NCBI RefSeq assembly: GCF_019880405.1
Contig: NZ_CP082269.1
Span: forward strand, 3,596,001-3,660,000
DNA: 64,000 bases
DNA from: Enterobacter sp. C2
GTDB taxonomy: Bacteria; Pseudomonadota; Gammaproteobacteria; Enterobacterales; Enterobacteriaceae
Direction: 5' to 3'
Shown here: positions 20,969-31,623 of the stretch, in pieces
Position numbering within the stretch: the first letter of the stretch is position 1
Layout of the letters: each line of letters begins with the position of its first letter
Position numbers and translations under genes: made by a program
The notes under the pieces: model-generated
The model's database searches: none
The model's input: the letters and a program-made list of their open reading frames with translations, nothing else
Told to the model about the DNA's origin: nothing

Positions 20969-21922
20969 TTACAGCAGATCGCCGATCATGGCTTCCAGCT
21001 TACCCTGGTCCACGGCAAACTTGCGGATACCGTCCGCCAGCTTATCTACCGCCATCGGATCCTGGTTGTGTTCCCACAGGAACTCGGCTTCGGTGATGCG
21101 TTCCGGACGCGCTTTCACTTCACCGCTGAAGGAGAGCTTACGCTCAATCGTACCTTCGCTCTCTGCCAGCTCTTTCAGCAGCGCAGGCGCAATGGTCAGA
21201 CGGTCGCAGCCTGCCAGCTCAATGATTTCACCAACGTTACGGAAGCTTGCGCCCATTACCACGGTCTCGTAGCCGTGCTGCTTGTAGTATTCGTAGATTT
21301 CGGTAACGGAGACCACGCCCGGATCTTCTGCCGGTGCGTACTCTTTCTTGTCGGTGTTGGATTTGTACCAGTCAAGAATACGGCCAACGAACGGCGAAAT
21401 CAGGAACACGCCCGCTTCAGCACAGGCGCGCGCCTGAGCGAAGGAGAACAGCAGGGTCAGGTTACAGTTGATGCCCTCTTTTTCCAGCTGCTCAGCGGCA
21501 CGGATGCCCTGCCAGGTGGAGGCCAGCTTGATCAGGATGCGATCGTTGCTGATACCCGCGTCGTTGTAGAGCTTGATCAGACGCTTGGCTTTGGCAATGG
21601 AGCCTTCGGTGTCATAGGAGAGACGTGCGTCTACTTCAGTAGAGATACGGCCCGGCACCAGTTTCAGGATCTCCAGACCGATGTTCACGGCCAGTTTGTC
21701 AGAGGCGTCAACGATCTGCTGCGCGCGGTCGCTGCTCTGGCTTTTCGCCCAGCTTACGGCATCGTCAATCAGCTTGCGGTATTCAGGGATCTGGGCTGCG
21801 TTGAGGATCAGAGAAGGGTTGGTTGTAGCATCCTGCGGCTGATACAGCTTCATTGCCGCGATATCTCCGGTGTCGGCCACCACGGTGGTGAACTGACGCA
21901 GGGAGGTCAATTTATCCGTCAT
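20969..21922 (-). CDS. talB: transaldolase B
   Basis: A 317-residue class I aldolase of the non-oxidative pentose phosphate pathway, moving a dihydroxyacetone unit between sedoheptulose-7-P and glyceraldehyde-3-P. Schiff-base Lys132 lies in [10 protein letters not shown], Asp17 in VVADTGD, and the TTNPSL and [11 protein letters not shown] motifs are present. The frame runs 21 codons upstream, but [11 protein letters not shown] matches E. coli. It is divergent from yaaJ across 194 bases. Confidence 0.97.
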   Translation of the reverse strand: MTDKLTSLRQFTTVVADTGDIAAMKLYQPQDATTNPSLILNAAQIPEYRKLIDDAVSWAKSQSSDRAQQIVDASDKLAVNIGLEILKLVPGRISTEVDARLSYDTEGSIAKAKRLIKLYNDAGISNDRILIKLASTWQGIRAAEQLEKEGINCNLTLLFSFAQARACAEAGVFLISPFVGRILDWYKSNTDKKEYAPAEDPGVVSVTEIYEYYKQHGYETVVMGASFRNVGEIIELAGCDRLTIAPALLKELAESEGTIERKLSFSGEVKARPERITEAEFLWEHNQDPMAVDKLADGIRKFAVDQGKLEAMIGDLL

Positions 21923-22116
21923 AATCGTGTTTCTCTTTAAACAGCTTGTTAGGGGGATGTAACCGGTCTTCCCTGATGATATCACGACGCACTGTCAGCG
22001 CAACCGCAGACAGTGCCCTATCCTGGAGTATGGTAGACTCGATCGACGACGCGTTGCGCCGCGCCAAATAGGGCAGCGCTTACACTAGCCGATCGGCATG
22101 AACAAGAGGAATGTGA

Positions 22117-23547
22117 ATGCCAGACTTTTTCCTATTTATCAATGAAATACTCTGGGAATCGGTGATGATCTACCTGCTTATCGGAGCAGGGATCTGGTTT
22201 ACCGTGCGCAGTGGGTTTATTCAGTTTCGCTACCTGCGCCACGTCGGCAAAAGTCTGAAAAACAGCGTGACGCCCCAGCCTGGCGGCCTGACCTCATTCC
22301 AGGCGCTCTGCGCCAGTCTTGCGGCGCGCGCCGGCAACGGCAACCTGATGGGCGTGGCGCTGGCCATCTCCGCCGGTGGGCCGGGCGCCGTGTTCTGGAT
22401 GTGGGTCTCTGCGCTGCTCGGTATGGCAACAACTTTTGCCGAATGCGCGCTGGCGCAGCTCTATAAAGAGCGTGATGAACATAACCAGTTTCGCGGCGGC
22501 CCCGCCTGGTATATCACCCGCGGCCTCGGCATGCGCTGGTTGGGCATTATTTTCGCCCTCTTTCTGCTGCTGGTATATGGCCTCATTTTCAATACCGTCC
22601 AGTCCAACACGGTGGCCCATGCCCTGCGCTACGCCTGGGAGATACCGGAGCTGCTCAGCGGTGTGCTTTTGGCTGCCGCCACGCTGCTGGCGATAAGGCT
22701 CGGCATACGCGGTGTCGCCCGCATCATGCAGTGGCTGGTCCCGGCCATGATGCTCGTGTGGGTGCTTGCCAGCCTGCTGATCGGCGCATGGCATGTTGAG
22801 CAGCTGCCCGGCATCGTCAACGCCATCTTCCGAGGCGCCTTCGGCTGGCACGAAGCGGCGGCGGGCGCGCTTGGCTATACCGTCAGCCAGGCGCTGACCA
22901 GCGGTTTTCAGCGTGGCATTCTGTCGAACGAGGCGGGAATGGGCACCACGCCTAATGCGGCGGCCGCAGCGGCATCGTGGCCTCCCCATCCGGCCGCGCA
23001 GGGGATCGTACAGATGATTGGCGTCTTTACCGATACCCTTATCGTCTGTACCGCCAGCGCGCTCATTGTCCTGCTTGCCAACGAGTCGGCAGCGCACACT
23101 CCCCTCAACGGCATTGAGCTGGTGCAGCAGGCGATGGTCTCCCTGACCGGCAGCTGGGCCGCCGGGTTTGTCGCGGTGATTACCGCGCTGTTTGCTTTTA
23201 CCACCATCGTGGTGAACTACATCTATGCCGAAAATAACCTGATCTTTTTGCGCCTGCACAGCAGACGCAACCTCTGGCTGATGCGCGGCGGCACGCTGCT
23301 AATGGTGATAACCGGATCGCTACTGAGCCTGCCGATGGTCTGGCAGATGGCGGACGTGATGATGGCGCTAATAGCGATTGTTAACCTCAGCGCCATCCTG
23401 CTGCTGTCGCCGGTGGTAAGAATTATCGCCAATGACTACCTGCGCCAGCGCAGGCTGGGGGTGCGGCCAGTGTTTAATCCCCAGCGCTACCCGGAGATCC
23501 AACGCCAGCTCGCTCCTGGTGCGTGGGACAACCTGCCGGACCGCTAG
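22117..23547 (+). CDS. yaaJ: AGCS-family sodium:amino acid symporter YaaJ
   Basis: A 476-residue inner-membrane transporter, the same length as E. coli YaaJ, of the alanine or glycine:cation symporter family. The conserved AGCS block GNGNLMGVALAISAGGPGA starts near residue 73. The central signature QRGILSNEAGMGTTPNAAAA lies around residues 267-286. About 10-11 helices are predicted by eye. The transported amino acid is not established. It has its own promoter, divergent from talB. Confidence 0.93.
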   Translation: MPDFFLFINEILWESVMIYLLIGAGIWFTVRSGFIQFRYLRHVGKSLKNSVTPQPGGLTSFQALCASLAARAGNGNLMGVALAISAGGPGAVFWMWVSALLGMATTFAECALAQLYKERDEHNQFRGGPAWYITRGLGMRWLGIIFALFLLLVYGLIFNTVQSNTVAHALRYAWEIPELLSGVLLAAATLLAIRLGIRGVARIMQWLVPAMMLVWVLASLLIGAWHVEQLPGIVNAIFRGAFGWHEAAAGALGYTVSQALTSGFQRGILSNEAGMGTTPNAAAAAASWPPHPAAQGIVQMIGVFTDTLIVCTASALIVLLANESAAHTPLNGIELVQQAMVSLTGSWAAGFVAVITALFAFTTIVVNYIYAENNLIFLRLHSRRNLWLMRGGTLLMVITGSLLSLPMVWQMADVMMALIAIVNLSAILLLSPVVRIIANDYLRQRRLGVRPVFNPQRYPEIQRQLAPGAWDNLPDR

Positions 23548-23641
23548 GGCAGCAATCGCAACTATCGATCAACGCAGGCGCTTTTTTTGCTAAAGTCCGT
23601 TTTTTTGCGACAGTCTGCGCATATTTTCCTGAGGAGTGGAC

Positions 23642-24415
23642 ATGCTGATTCTGATCTCGCCGGCCAAGACGCTGGATTACCAAAGCCCGCTGGCAACCCA
23701 GCGCTATACGCAGCCGGTGCTGCTGGATCACGCCCAACAGCTGATTGACGTTGCCCGCAAGCTCTCCGCGCCGCAAATCAAGACCCTGATGGGTATCAGC
23801 GATAAGCTGGCGGATCTTAACGCCACGCGCTTTCACGACTGGCAGCCGGACTTCACGCCGGATAACGCCCGTCAGGCTATCCTCGCCTTTAAGGGCGATG
23901 TCTATGCCGGTATGCAGGCCGAGACCTTCAGCGACGACGATTTTACCTTTGCCCAGCAGCATCTGCGGATGCTCTCCGGCCTCTACGGCGTGCTACGCCC
24001 GCTCGATCTGATGCAGCCCTACCGTCTTGAGATGGGCATTCGCCTGCAGAACCCAAAAGGCAGCGATCTGTATCAATTCTGGGGAGAGACCATCACCCAC
24101 ACGCTCAACGAGGCGCTGGCGGCGCAGGGCAATAACATCATCGTTAACCTGGCGTCGGATGAGTACTTCCGTGCGGTGAAGCCGAAGCTGCTGGCTGGCG
24201 AGATCGTGAAACCGGTGTTCCTCGATGAGAAAAACGGTGTCTTTAAGGTGATTAGCTTCTATGCCAAGAAAGCGCGCGGGCTAATGAGCCGCTACATCAT
24301 TGAAAACCGTCTGACGACGCCGGAGCAGCTTAAGGCATTTGATGTGGACGGCTACGTCTTTGATGAAGAGATGTCGAAAAAGAACGAGCTGGTCTTTAAG
24401 CGTCGCGAAGGTTAA
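23642..24415 (+). CDS. yaaA: peroxide stress protein YaaA
   Basis: A 257-residue DUF328/UPF0246 protein that in E. coli limits unincorporated iron during H2O2 stress and is induced by OxyR. Motifs are [11 protein letters not shown] at the start, [40 protein letters not shown] and [12 protein letters not shown] chose the ATG at 23642, preceded by GAGGAG. An upstream GTG at 23636 overlaps that ribosome site. It is followed by a REP unit and convergent thrC. Confidence 0.93.
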   Translation: MLILISPAKTLDYQSPLATQRYTQPVLLDHAQQLIDVARKLSAPQIKTLMGISDKLADLNATRFHDWQPDFTPDNARQAILAFKGDVYAGMQAETFSDDDFTFAQQHLRMLSGLYGVLRPLDLMQPYRLEMGIRLQNPKGSDLYQFWGETITHTLNEALAAQGNNIIVNLASDEYFRAVKPKLLAGEIVKPVFLDEKNGVFKVISFYAKKARGLMSRYIIENRLTTPEQLKAFDVDGYVFDEEMSKKNELVFKRREG

Positions 24416-24429
24416 ACACCGCGCCGAAA

Positions 24430-24460
24430 GCCCGGCGGCGGCGACGCCTTACCGGGCCTG
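24430..24460. repeat. REP palindrome between yaaA and thrC
   Basis: GCCCGGCGGCG...TACCGGGCCTGG forms the usual REP stem between two convergent genes. Confidence 0.75.
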
Positions 24461-24478
24461 GAGAGAGAGCAGTTACCT

Positions 24479-25765
24479 TTACGCTTTTTGCATCATCAGC
24501 GCGCGCAGGGCGGCAAAATCAGCAGGCAGGCTGTGGGAGAGCAGCGGCAGCTCGGCGCGCTCAGCCAGCGCGGCAGGCAGATCCAGCGTATCGCCAAGGA
24601 TCGACTCGACGCTCTCTTTGAATTTCGCCGGATGCGCGGTGCCGAGGAACAGGCCGTACTCGCCCGGATGCAGCTGGTCGCGCAGGGCGCGGTAGGCCAC
24701 TGCCGCGTGCGGTTCGGAGAGATACCCCTTCTCTTTCAGCTCCAGCATGGTGGCTTTAGTCACTTCGTCATCGATAGCAGCATAGCCCAGCTCGTTCAGA
24801 CGCCAGATCTTACGGCGGAACAGCTCCTCCACGCGCGGCCAGTTGTTCGGCTGGCTAACGTCCATGGCGTTGGAGAGCGTTGCCTGGGTCGTATTCGGGC
24901 TCCACTCCCCTGCTTTCAGGAAGCGCGGCACGGTGTCGTTGGCGTTAGTGGCAGCAATAAAGCGCTTCACCGGCAGGCCCAGCGATTTCGCCAGCAGGCC
25001 TGCGGTGAGATCGCCAAAGTTTCCGCTGGGTACAGAGATCACCAGCTGGTTGCGCGCTTCCTGCGGCAGCTGCGCCACCGCCTCGAAGTAGTAGCAGATC
25101 TGCGCCAGCAGGCGGCTGATGTTGATGGAGTTCGCCGAGTTCAGCCCCAGAGTCTGCTTCAGCTCTTCATCATCAAAAGCCTGCTTGACCAGCGCCTGGC
25201 AAGCGTCAAAGTCGCCGTCGATCGCCACCGTCTCGATGTTGCCCCCTAGCGTACAGAAGAGTTTCTCCTGTAGCGGGCTGATTTTGCCCTGCGGGTAGAG
25301 GATCACCACGCGAACGTTTTTCAGGCCATAGAAGGCGTGCGCCACCGCCGCGCCGGTATCGCCGGAGGTCGCGGTCAGGATGGTGACGGGCTTATCGCCG
25401 CTAATGTGGGTCAGCATCTGCGCCATAAAGCGGCCGCCAAAGTCTTTAAACGCCAGCGTCGGGCCGTGGAACAGCTCCAGACAGCCGATGTCCTCCTCAA
25501 CCTTGCTTACCGGGGCGGGGAAGGTAAAGGCCGCTCGCACGCGCTCCTCCAGCAGCTCCTGGGGGATCTCATTGCCAATAAAGGCGGCGAGGATCTTTGC
25601 GCTACGGCTAACGAAATCCTGCTCCAGCATTTCGTCGATTTCGGTCAGGTTGAACTCGGGCAGATCGTGAGGGAAGAAAAGTCCCTGCTGTTTACCCAGC
25701 CCCTGCGTTACCGCCTGGGCAAAGGAGACCTGCTCGTTATGATCTTTAAGGTTGTAGAGTTTCAT
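24479..25765 (-). CDS. thrC: threonine synthase
   Basis: A 428-residue PLP enzyme converting O-phosphohomoserine to threonine, the last step of the pathway. The PLP lysine is K107 in GPTLAFKDFGGRF. TATSGDTGAAVAHAF binds the cofactor phosphate region, and SVPSGNFGD is also present. Length equals that of E. coli ThrC. It is third in thrLABC, 3 bases after thrB. Confidence 0.98.
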   Translation of the reverse strand: MKLYNLKDHNEQVSFAQAVTQGLGKQQGLFFPHDLPEFNLTEIDEMLEQDFVSRSAKILAAFIGNEIPQELLEERVRAAFTFPAPVSKVEEDIGCLELFHGPTLAFKDFGGRFMAQMLTHISGDKPVTILTATSGDTGAAVAHAFYGLKNVRVVILYPQGKISPLQEKLFCTLGGNIETVAIDGDFDACQALVKQAFDDEELKQTLGLNSANSINISRLLAQICYYFEAVAQLPQEARNQLVISVPSGNFGDLTAGLLAKSLGLPVKRFIAATNANDTVPRFLKAGEWSPNTTQATLSNAMDVSQPNNWPRVEELFRRKIWRLNELGYAAIDDEVTKATMLELKEKGYLSEPHAAVAYRALRDQLHPGEYGLFLGTAHPAKFKESVESILGDTLDLPAALAERAELPLLSHSLPADFAALRALMMQKA

Positions 25766-25768
25766 TAA

Positions 25769-26698
25769 TTATCCCAGTACGCGTGCGCCCGCTGTATCCA
25801 GCCGGCAAATATGAACGAAGCCTTCCTGATTCTGCAGATAGTGTTTACTCAACCAATCTGCTACGCGCTGCGCGGTGTCCGGCCGATCGCAGAGCGCGAA
25901 CAGCGTCGGCCCCGACCCGGAGATACCGCTCGCCAGCGCACCAATCTCTGCCACCGCCTGACGCGCCTCTTTAAAGCCCGGCAGCAGGCGGGCCCGGTAC
26001 GGCTCGGCAATCACGTCTTTCATCAGCTTTGCGGCCAGCTGCGGCTGGCGAGAGTAACAGGCGTGAATAAATCCAGCCAGATGTCGCCCGTGGGCAATGC
26101 AGTCCTGACGGCGATACTGTGCGGGTAAAATCGCCCGTGCCTCTGCCGTGGAGACCTTGATCCCCGGATAGGCCAGCACCCACAGCCACTCATCAAAGCC
26201 TGGCACCTGCTGGCTGATAATGCCGTTCTCTTCGATCATCAACTGCATGCCGCCGAGGAAACAGGGGGCCACGTTATCGTAATGAATGCTGCCGGAGATG
26301 CGTCCCTCCAGCTCGCCCATCAGCGCCAGCAGGCGCGTATCGTTCAGCGGCTTACCACAGTGCTCGTTCATCGCCATCAGCGCGGCAACCACGGAGCAGG
26401 CGCTGGAGCCGAGCCCCGAGCCAATCGGCATATTTTTTTCCAGCGTCATGGTCACCGGAATGGTTTTATTCAGCTCCTGGCAGAAACGCTCCCAGCACTG
26501 ATAGACAATATTTTCCCGCGGCTCCGGGGGGAGCTTATCTGCAAAACGCCCCACATTGTGCAGGCTAAAACCATCGGCCGCCTCCACCGTGACGACGTCG
26601 CCCAGCAGGGTGCCATCTACCGGCGTTACCGCCGCCCCAAGCACGTCGAAGCCAACGCTCATATTGGCGCTGGAGGCCGGGGCATACACTTTCACCAT
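25769..26698 (-). CDS. thrB: homoserine kinase
   Basis: A 309-residue GHMP kinase phosphorylating homoserine. The N-terminal [18 protein letters not shown] and the ATP loop [19 protein letters not shown] (about residues 91-109) are typical, as is the C-terminal [13 protein letters not shown]. It is one residue shorter than E. coli ThrB. It sits one base after thrA, so translation is coupled. Confidence 0.97.
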   Translation of the reverse strand: MVKVYAPASSANMSVGFDVLGAAVTPVDGTLLGDVVTVEAADGFSLHNVGRFADKLPPEPRENIVYQCWERFCQELNKTIPVTMTLEKNMPIGSGLGSSACSVVAALMAMNEHCGKPLNDTRLLALMGELEGRISGSIHYDNVAPCFLGGMQLMIEENGIISQQVPGFDEWLWVLAYPGIKVSTAEARAILPAQYRRQDCIAHGRHLAGFIHACYSRQPQLAAKLMKDVIAEPYRARLLPGFKEARQAVAEIGALASGISGSGPTLFALCDRPDTAQRVADWLSKHYLQNQEGFVHICRLDTAGARVLG

Positions 26699-26699
26699 G

Positions 26700-29162
26700 T
26701 TAAACTCCTAACTTCCATGAGAGGGTGCGCAGCAGATCGGCAAAAACGCCTGCCGCCGTCACATCGTTGCCCGCACCGTAACCGCGCAACACCAGCGGCA
26801 GCGGTTGATAGTAGTGGCTGTAGAACGCCAGCGCGTTCTCACCGTTTTTCACTTTATAGAGCGGATCGTTGCCGTCTACCTCGGCGATTTTCACCCGGCA
26901 GACGCCATCCTCTTCAATATTCCCTACGTAGCGCAGCACGTTACCCTCATCGCGCGCCTTTGCCACCCGAGCGGCAAAGGCGTCATCAAGCTGTGGCAGA
27001 CGGGCCATAAAGCTGTTTACGTCGCCGCTGTCGTCAAAGCCTGCCGGCAGCACCGGCTCGATAACGATATCCGTCAGCTCCAGCTCGCGCCCCGTCTCGC
27101 GGGCGAGGATCAGCAGCTTGCGCGCCACGTCCATGCCGGAGAGATCGTCCCGCGGATCCGGCTCGGTATAGCCCAGATCCCGTGCGATCCCGGTCGCTTG
27201 CGAGAGGCTCATACCTTCGTCCAGCTTACCGAAAATAAAGGATAGCGATCCGGAAAGGATCCCGGAAAAACGCTGTAGCTCATCGCCCGCGTTGAGCAGG
27301 TTTTGCAGGTTTTCAATCACCGGCAGCCCTGCCCCAACGTTGGTGTCGTACAGGAACTTGCGGCGCGACCCGGCGGCGGCGTGGCGCAGCTGGTGGTAGT
27401 AGGCCATCGACGAGGTGTTGGCTTTCTTGTTCGGCGTCACCACGTGGAAGCCTTCGCGCAGGAAGTCGGCGTACTGATCGGCCATTGTCTGGTTGGAAGT
27501 ACAATCCACGATCACCGGATTGAGCAGATGGTACTCTTTAACCAGGCGGATCAGCCTGCCGAGGTTAAACGGCTCTTTCGCCTCCGCCAGCTCCGCCTGC
27601 CAGTTATCCAGGTTCAGGCCGTGCACGTTCGTCAGCAGCGCCTTTGAGTTCGCTACGCCACAGACCCGCAGATCGATATGCTTGCCCTTCAGCCAGCTCT
27701 GCTGACGCTTGAGCTGCTCCAGCAGCGCGCCACCGACGCCGCCGACGCCAATCACGAACACCTCAATCACCTGGTCGGTGTTGAACAGCATCTGATGGGT
27801 GACGCGTACGCCGGTTGTGGCGTCGTCGTTGCTGACCACCACCGAGATGGAGCGTTCAGAGGAGCCCTGAGCAATCGCCACGATGTTGATATTGGCGCGG
27901 GCCAGCGCGGCGAAGAATTTAGCCGAGATGCCACGCAGAGTACGCATGCCGTCGCCGACCACCGAGATAATCGCCAGCCGTTCCATGACCGCCAGCGGCT
28001 CCAGCAGCCCCTCTTTCAGCTCAAGGTAGAACTCATCCCCCAGCGTCCGGCGCGCACGGGCGCAGTCGGCCTGCGGCACGCAGAAGCTAATGCTGTACTC
28101 GGACGAGGACTGGGTAATCAGCACCACCGAGATCCCGGCCCGTGACATGGTGGCAAACACCCGCGCTGCCATCCCGACCATCCCTTTCATACCGGGGCCG
28201 GAGACGCTGAACATCGCCATGTTATTGAGATTAGAAATCCCCTTAACCGGCAGGCCGTCGTTATCGGAGGTAGGACCGATCAGCGTCCCGGGCGCCTGCG
28301 GGTTACCGGTATTTTTAATCAGGCAGGGGATCTGGAACTGGGCGATAGGGGTAATGGTTCGTGGGTGCAGCACCTTCGCGCCGAAGTAGGAGAGCTCCAT
28401 CGCCTCCTGGTAAGACATAGATTTCAGCAGTCGGGCATCGGGCACCTGACGCGGGTCGCAGGTGTAGACGCCGTCAACGTCGGTCCAGATCTCACAGCAG
28501 TCGGCGCGCAGGCAGGCGGCCAGCACGGCGGCAGAGTAGTCGGAGCCGTTGCGCCCCAGCACGACCAGCTCGCCCTTCTCATTGCCTGCGGTGAAGCCAG
28601 CCATCAGGATCATATGGTCTGCGGGGATCTGGCTGGCGGCGATGCGACGGGTGGATTCGGCGATATCCACGGTAGATTCAAGGTAGTGGCCCACGGCGAG
28701 CAATTTTTCTACCGGATCGATCACCGAGACTTTATGCCCCCTGGCTTCCAGCAGCCCGGCCATAATGGCAATCGAGAGCTTCTCTCCTCGGCAGATGATG
28801 GCGGCGTTGATGCTGTCCGGGCACTGGCCCAGCAGGGCAATCCCATGCAGAACGTGTTTGATTTGCGCGAACTCGTGCTCAACCTGCTGTTTCAGCCGGG
28901 CAAGGGGGAAACCGGGCTGAACCTCGGCCAGGCCTGCAAGCAGGTCGGCAAAAATATGCTCTGCGTCGCTGATGTTGGGTACGGCATCCTGGCCCCCGAT
29001 GGTCTTCTCAATCATCGCCACCAGGTGGTTGGTAATTTTGGCCGGGGCAGACAGCACGGTTGCAACCTGCCCCTGCCTGGCATTGCTCTCCAGAATCTCG
29101 GCAACACGCAGAAAACGTTCTGCATTTGCCACTGACGTACCGCCGAACTTCAACACTCGCAT
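26700..29162 (-). CDS. thrA: aspartokinase I / homoserine dehydrogenase I
   Basis: An 820-residue bifunctional enzyme for the first and third steps toward threonine, feedback-inhibited by threonine. The kinase domain (about 1-250) begins [21 protein letters not shown] regulatory regions (about 315-460) contain [11 protein letters not shown] and [12 protein letters not shown]. The dehydrogenase domain (about 465-820) contains [15 protein letters not shown] and the catalytic [16 protein letters not shown] stretch, here [13 protein letters not shown]. Length equals E. coli ThrA. It is preceded by thrL and an attenuator. Confidence 0.98.
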   Translation of the reverse strand: MRVLKFGGTSVANAERFLRVAEILESNARQGQVATVLSAPAKITNHLVAMIEKTIGGQDAVPNISDAEHIFADLLAGLAEVQPGFPLARLKQQVEHEFAQIKHVLHGIALLGQCPDSINAAIICRGEKLSIAIMAGLLEARGHKVSVIDPVEKLLAVGHYLESTVDIAESTRRIAASQIPADHMILMAGFTAGNEKGELVVLGRNGSDYSAAVLAACLRADCCEIWTDVDGVYTCDPRQVPDARLLKSMSYQEAMELSYFGAKVLHPRTITPIAQFQIPCLIKNTGNPQAPGTLIGPTSDNDGLPVKGISNLNNMAMFSVSGPGMKGMVGMAARVFATMSRAGISVVLITQSSSEYSISFCVPQADCARARRTLGDEFYLELKEGLLEPLAVMERLAIISVVGDGMRTLRGISAKFFAALARANINIVAIAQGSSERSISVVVSNDDATTGVRVTHQMLFNTDQVIEVFVIGVGGVGGALLEQLKRQQSWLKGKHIDLRVCGVANSKALLTNVHGLNLDNWQAELAEAKEPFNLGRLIRLVKEYHLLNPVIVDCTSNQTMADQYADFLREGFHVVTPNKKANTSSMAYYHQLRHAAAGSRRKFLYDTNVGAGLPVIENLQNLLNAGDELQRFSGILSGSLSFIFGKLDEGMSLSQATGIARDLGYTEPDPRDDLSGMDVARKLLILARETGRELELTDIVIEPVLPAGFDDSGDVNSFMARLPQLDDAFAARVAKARDEGNVLRYVGNIEEDGVCRVKIAEVDGNDPLYKVKNGENALAFYSHYYQPLPLVLRGYGAGNDVTAAGVFADLLRTLSWKLGV

Positions 29163-29187
29163 GGTATTACCCCTTGATTTTTGCTCG

Positions 29188-29226
29188 AAAAAAAAGCCCG
29201 CACTGTTCAGGTGCGGGCTTTTTTCT
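29188..29226 (-). terminator. thr operon attenuator terminator
   Basis: On the minus strand AGCCCGCAC and GTGCGGGCT form a 9-bp stem with loop CTGAACA, followed by a run of T. It lies between thrL and thrA. Ribosome stalling on the thrL Thr/Ile codons would favour an antiterminator instead. Confidence 0.9.
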
Positions 29227-29242
29227 GTGTTTCCTGTACGCG

Positions 29243-29308
29243 TCAGCCCGCACCGTTACCTGTGGTAATGGTGGTGGTAATAATTGTCAGCGTGCTGATG
29301 CGATTCAT
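29243..29308 (-). CDS. thrL: thr operon leader peptide
   Basis: A 21-codon leader peptide that starts MNRIST and ends TTGNGAG*. It contains seven threonine and four isoleucine codons, mostly clustered, the residues whose supply is sensed. The ending matches E. coli ThrL. It is embedded in frame with a longer open frame that is not a gene. It controls readthrough of the attenuator at 29188-29226 into thrABC. Confidence 0.92.
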   Translation of the reverse strand: MNRISTLTIITTTITTGNGAG

Positions 29309-29351
29309 GGATGTTGTGTGCTCTGTTATATTTATCTGTCTGTCTTGTATA

Positions 29352-29386
29352 GCTATACGGTTAAAGTATATCCCTGCCTGAGTCAA
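29352..29386 (-). promoter_or_regulatory. probable thr operon promoter region
   Basis: On the minus strand the block TTGACT...ATACTTTAACCGTATAGC resembles the E. coli thrL promoter region. The likely -10 is TATAGC at 29352-29357, about 45 bases before thrL. The exact -35 is uncertain. Confidence 0.5.
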
Positions 29387-29519
29387 TGAATTTTTGCTTT
29401 TTGCCCTTTTCATCGCCTGCGCAGGTCGCGCTACGCTGACCGCACTTTCCTCCGCACTCTCACCGGATGAAAAAGCGATATCAGCATCTTTTGCCATAAT
29501 AAAAAATGATGACAGCGTA

Positions 29520-30206
29520 TTACTCTGCAAGTTTTTTTTCGATATCGTGCAGCAAACGGTGCAGCATCGCCGTGTCCCGCTGCTCAAACAGACCCAGCCG
29601 CTGCTCCAGCCAGTCGGCTAATTTGACGTCATCCGCCACGCCCAGCGTCCCCAGCAGCGATCGTGCCCGCAGACGCAGCGCCTTGAGCTGCTCTTCACGC
29701 TGGACCACTACCGGTTCGCTGCGCTGTTGCATTAACGGTGCTAACTGGTAACAGTAAACCATCACAGCCTGTCCAAGATTCAGCGAGGGATAATCGGCGA
29801 CCATGGGTACACCGGTGAGAATGTCAGCCAGGGCCAGCTCCTCGTTGGTTAAACCCGAATCTTCCCGGCCAAACACCAGCGCGGCGCGGTCCATCCACTG
29901 GCTCTTCTCCTGCATGAGCGGCACCAGTTCAGCGGGCGTGGCGTAGTAGTGAAACTTTGCACGGTTGCGGGCGGTAGTGGCCACCGTAAAATCAATATCG
30001 GTCAGGGCATCGGCGAGCGTGGGGAAAAACCGTGCGTTATCAATAATATCGCCAGAGCCGTGCGCCACCCAGCGCGCGCTCTCCTGCCGGTGAGCTTCGC
30101 TGTCTACAATGCGCAGATCGCTAAAGCCCATGGTCTTCATGGCCCGGGCCGCTGCGCCAACGTTTTCAGGCCTGGCGGGTGAAACGAGTACTATTGCTAC
30201 ATGCAT
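29520..30206 (-). CDS. lasT: TrmH/SPOUT family RNA methyltransferase LasT
   Basis: A 228-residue putative RNA 2'-O-methyltransferase (also called YjtD) of the SPOUT superfamily. It begins VAIVLVSPARPENVGAAARAM, the TrmJ-like N-terminal motif. The knot-forming motifs LVFGREDSGLTNEELALAD and SLNLGQAVMVYCYQL follow, the SAM-binding trefoil knot. The target RNA is not established; tRNA or rRNA is expected. It lies upstream of thrL in the same orientation, as in E. coli. Confidence 0.93.
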   Translation of the reverse strand: MHVAIVLVSPARPENVGAAARAMKTMGFSDLRIVDSEAHRQESARWVAHGSGDIIDNARFFPTLADALTDIDFTVATTARNRAKFHYYATPAELVPLMQEKSQWMDRAALVFGREDSGLTNEELALADILTGVPMVADYPSLNLGQAVMVYCYQLAPLMQQRSEPVVVQREEQLKALRLRARSLLGTLGVADDVKLADWLEQRLGLFEQRDTAMLHRLLHDIEKKLAE

Positions 30207-30550
30207 GGGTTACTCTCTGGTGTGCCCGATGGCGGGCTAAAAAGGCAATCAACATCAAGTTATTACGCATCACAAATTTACAAAAACGTAACATGAATCA
30301 CTGAATTTGCATCAGGTAATGCTTAAAAATTACTAAACTGTTTACGGGGGTAATTAGCAGCCAGTATGTTAACAGAACAGGATTATCCCTCTGTAACACA
30401 TGATAATCTGCCTGAAGAGCCCAACCCGCTGGTGGATTCAGCAAATTCATTAATTAACGCCTGTAACTATCTGTTTATTGAAAAGATGTTATAAACGCTA
30501 GTAATAAGATGCGATGATTTCATCAAACTGTTAACGTGCTACAATTGAAC

Positions 30551-30564
30551 TTGATATATGTCAA
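30551..30564 (+). promoter_or_regulatory. FNR box in the arcA control region
   Basis: TTGATATATGTCAA matches the FNR consensus TTGAT-N4-ATCAA at 9 of 10 fixed positions. FNR activation of arcA is known in E. coli. The 638-base gap 30207-30844 otherwise holds AT-rich DNA, presumably several arcA promoters and the lasT promoter, and the yjjY-like block. Confidence 0.7.
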
Positions 30565-30605
30565 CCAATCGTAGTTTTATTGGGTGTCCGGTGCGTCTTA
30601 ACCTG

Positions 30606-30749
30606 TTATGTTGCTGTTAAAATGGGTAGGATGACAACCGTTTTTGACACTGTCGGGTCCAAAGGGAGTATGTACCCACGACCAAGCTAATGATGTTGTT
30701 GACGTTGATGGAAAGTGCATCAAGAACGCCATTTACGTACTTTAGTCAT
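30606..30749 (-). pseudogene. yjjY: yjjY-like sequence, frame not conserved
   Basis: On the minus strand this block is highly similar to E. coli yjjY (46 codons), from ATGACTAAAGTACGTAA to the ACAGCAACATAA end. A +1 change after codon 6 gives an immediate TGA (ATG ACT AAA GTA CGT AAA TGG CGT TCT TGA), and a +2 change lies further on. The DNA is conserved but the reading frame is not. That suggests it is really the arcA mRNA leader/promoter region, not a protein gene. The comparison with E. coli is from memory. Confidence 0.6.
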
Positions 30750-30844
30750 GTTACGCCGTTCATGTTAATTTGCGACATGCATCAGGCAGGTCAGGGACTT
30801 TTGTACTTCCTGTTTCGATTTAGTTGGCCATTTAGGTAGCAAAC

Positions 30845-31561
30845 ATGCAGACCCCGCACATTCTTATTGTTGAAGACGAGTTAGTTACTCGCAACACGTT
30901 GAAGAGCATTTTCGAAGCAGAAGGATACGATGTCTTTGAAGCGACTGATGGCGCTGAAATGCATCAGATTCTTTCTGATAACGATATCAACCTGGTGATC
31001 ATGGATATCAACCTGCCGGGCAAAAACGGCCTGCTGCTGGCGCGTGAACTGCGCGAACAGGCAGACGTCGCCCTGATGTTCCTCACAGGCCGTGATAACG
31101 AAGTCGATAAGATCCTCGGCCTCGAGATTGGCGCGGATGATTACATCACCAAACCGTTTAACCCACGCGAATTGACCATTCGCGCGCGCAACCTCCTCTC
31201 CCGTACCATGAACCTGGGTACGGTGAGCGAAGAGCGCCGCAGCGTTGACAGCTATAAATTCAACGGCTGGGAGCTGGATATCAACAGCCGCTCGCTGATT
31301 AGCCCGAACGGCGAGCAGTACAAACTGCCGCGCAGCGAGTTTCGCGCCATGCTGCACTTCTGCGAAAACCCGGGCAAGATCCAGACCCGTGCCGATCTGC
31401 TGAAGAAGATGACCGGTCGCGAGCTGAAGCCGCACGATCGTACTGTTGACGTCACTATCCGCCGCATTCGTAAGCATTTCGAATCGACGCCGGATACGCC
31501 GGAGATCATCGCCACTATTCACGGCGAAGGCTACCGCTTCTGCGGCGATCTGCAGGAGTAA
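30845..31561 (+). CDS. arcA: aerobic respiration response regulator ArcA
   Basis: A 238-residue OmpR-type regulator, nearly identical to E. coli ArcA. The receiver domain (1-120) has phospho-acceptor D54 in [12 protein letters not shown] and switch lysine in [10 protein letters not shown]. The C-terminal winged helix includes [15 protein letters not shown] and [12 protein letters not shown]. It represses respiratory genes under low oxygen when phosphorylated by ArcB. It has a long leader with an FNR box. A REP unit follows. Confidence 0.98.
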   Translation: MQTPHILIVEDELVTRNTLKSIFEAEGYDVFEATDGAEMHQILSDNDINLVIMDINLPGKNGLLLARELREQADVALMFLTGRDNEVDKILGLEIGADDYITKPFNPRELTIRARNLLSRTMNLGTVSEERRSVDSYKFNGWELDINSRSLISPNGEQYKLPRSEFRAMLHFCENPGKIQTRADLLKKMTGRELKPHDRTVDVTIRRIRKHFESTPDTPEIIATIHGEGYRFCGDLQE

Positions 31562-31577
31562 CGCTCAGTCACTGTAA

Positions 31578-31609
31578 TGCCGGGCGGCACTGCGTTTGCC
31601 CGGCCTACG
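31578..31609. repeat. REP palindrome between arcA and creA
   Basis: TGCCGGGCGGCACTGCGTTT and the pairing arm GCCCGGCCTAC form the REP stem between convergent arcA and creA. Confidence 0.8.
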
Positions 31610-31623
31610 GTCACTACCTGCAA

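Noticed and set aside
29243..29587. A 114-residue frame ending in the thrL sequence
   Set aside because: Only the last 21 codons are the leader peptide; the rest runs through the thr promoter and lacks a ribosome site or recognisable domain.
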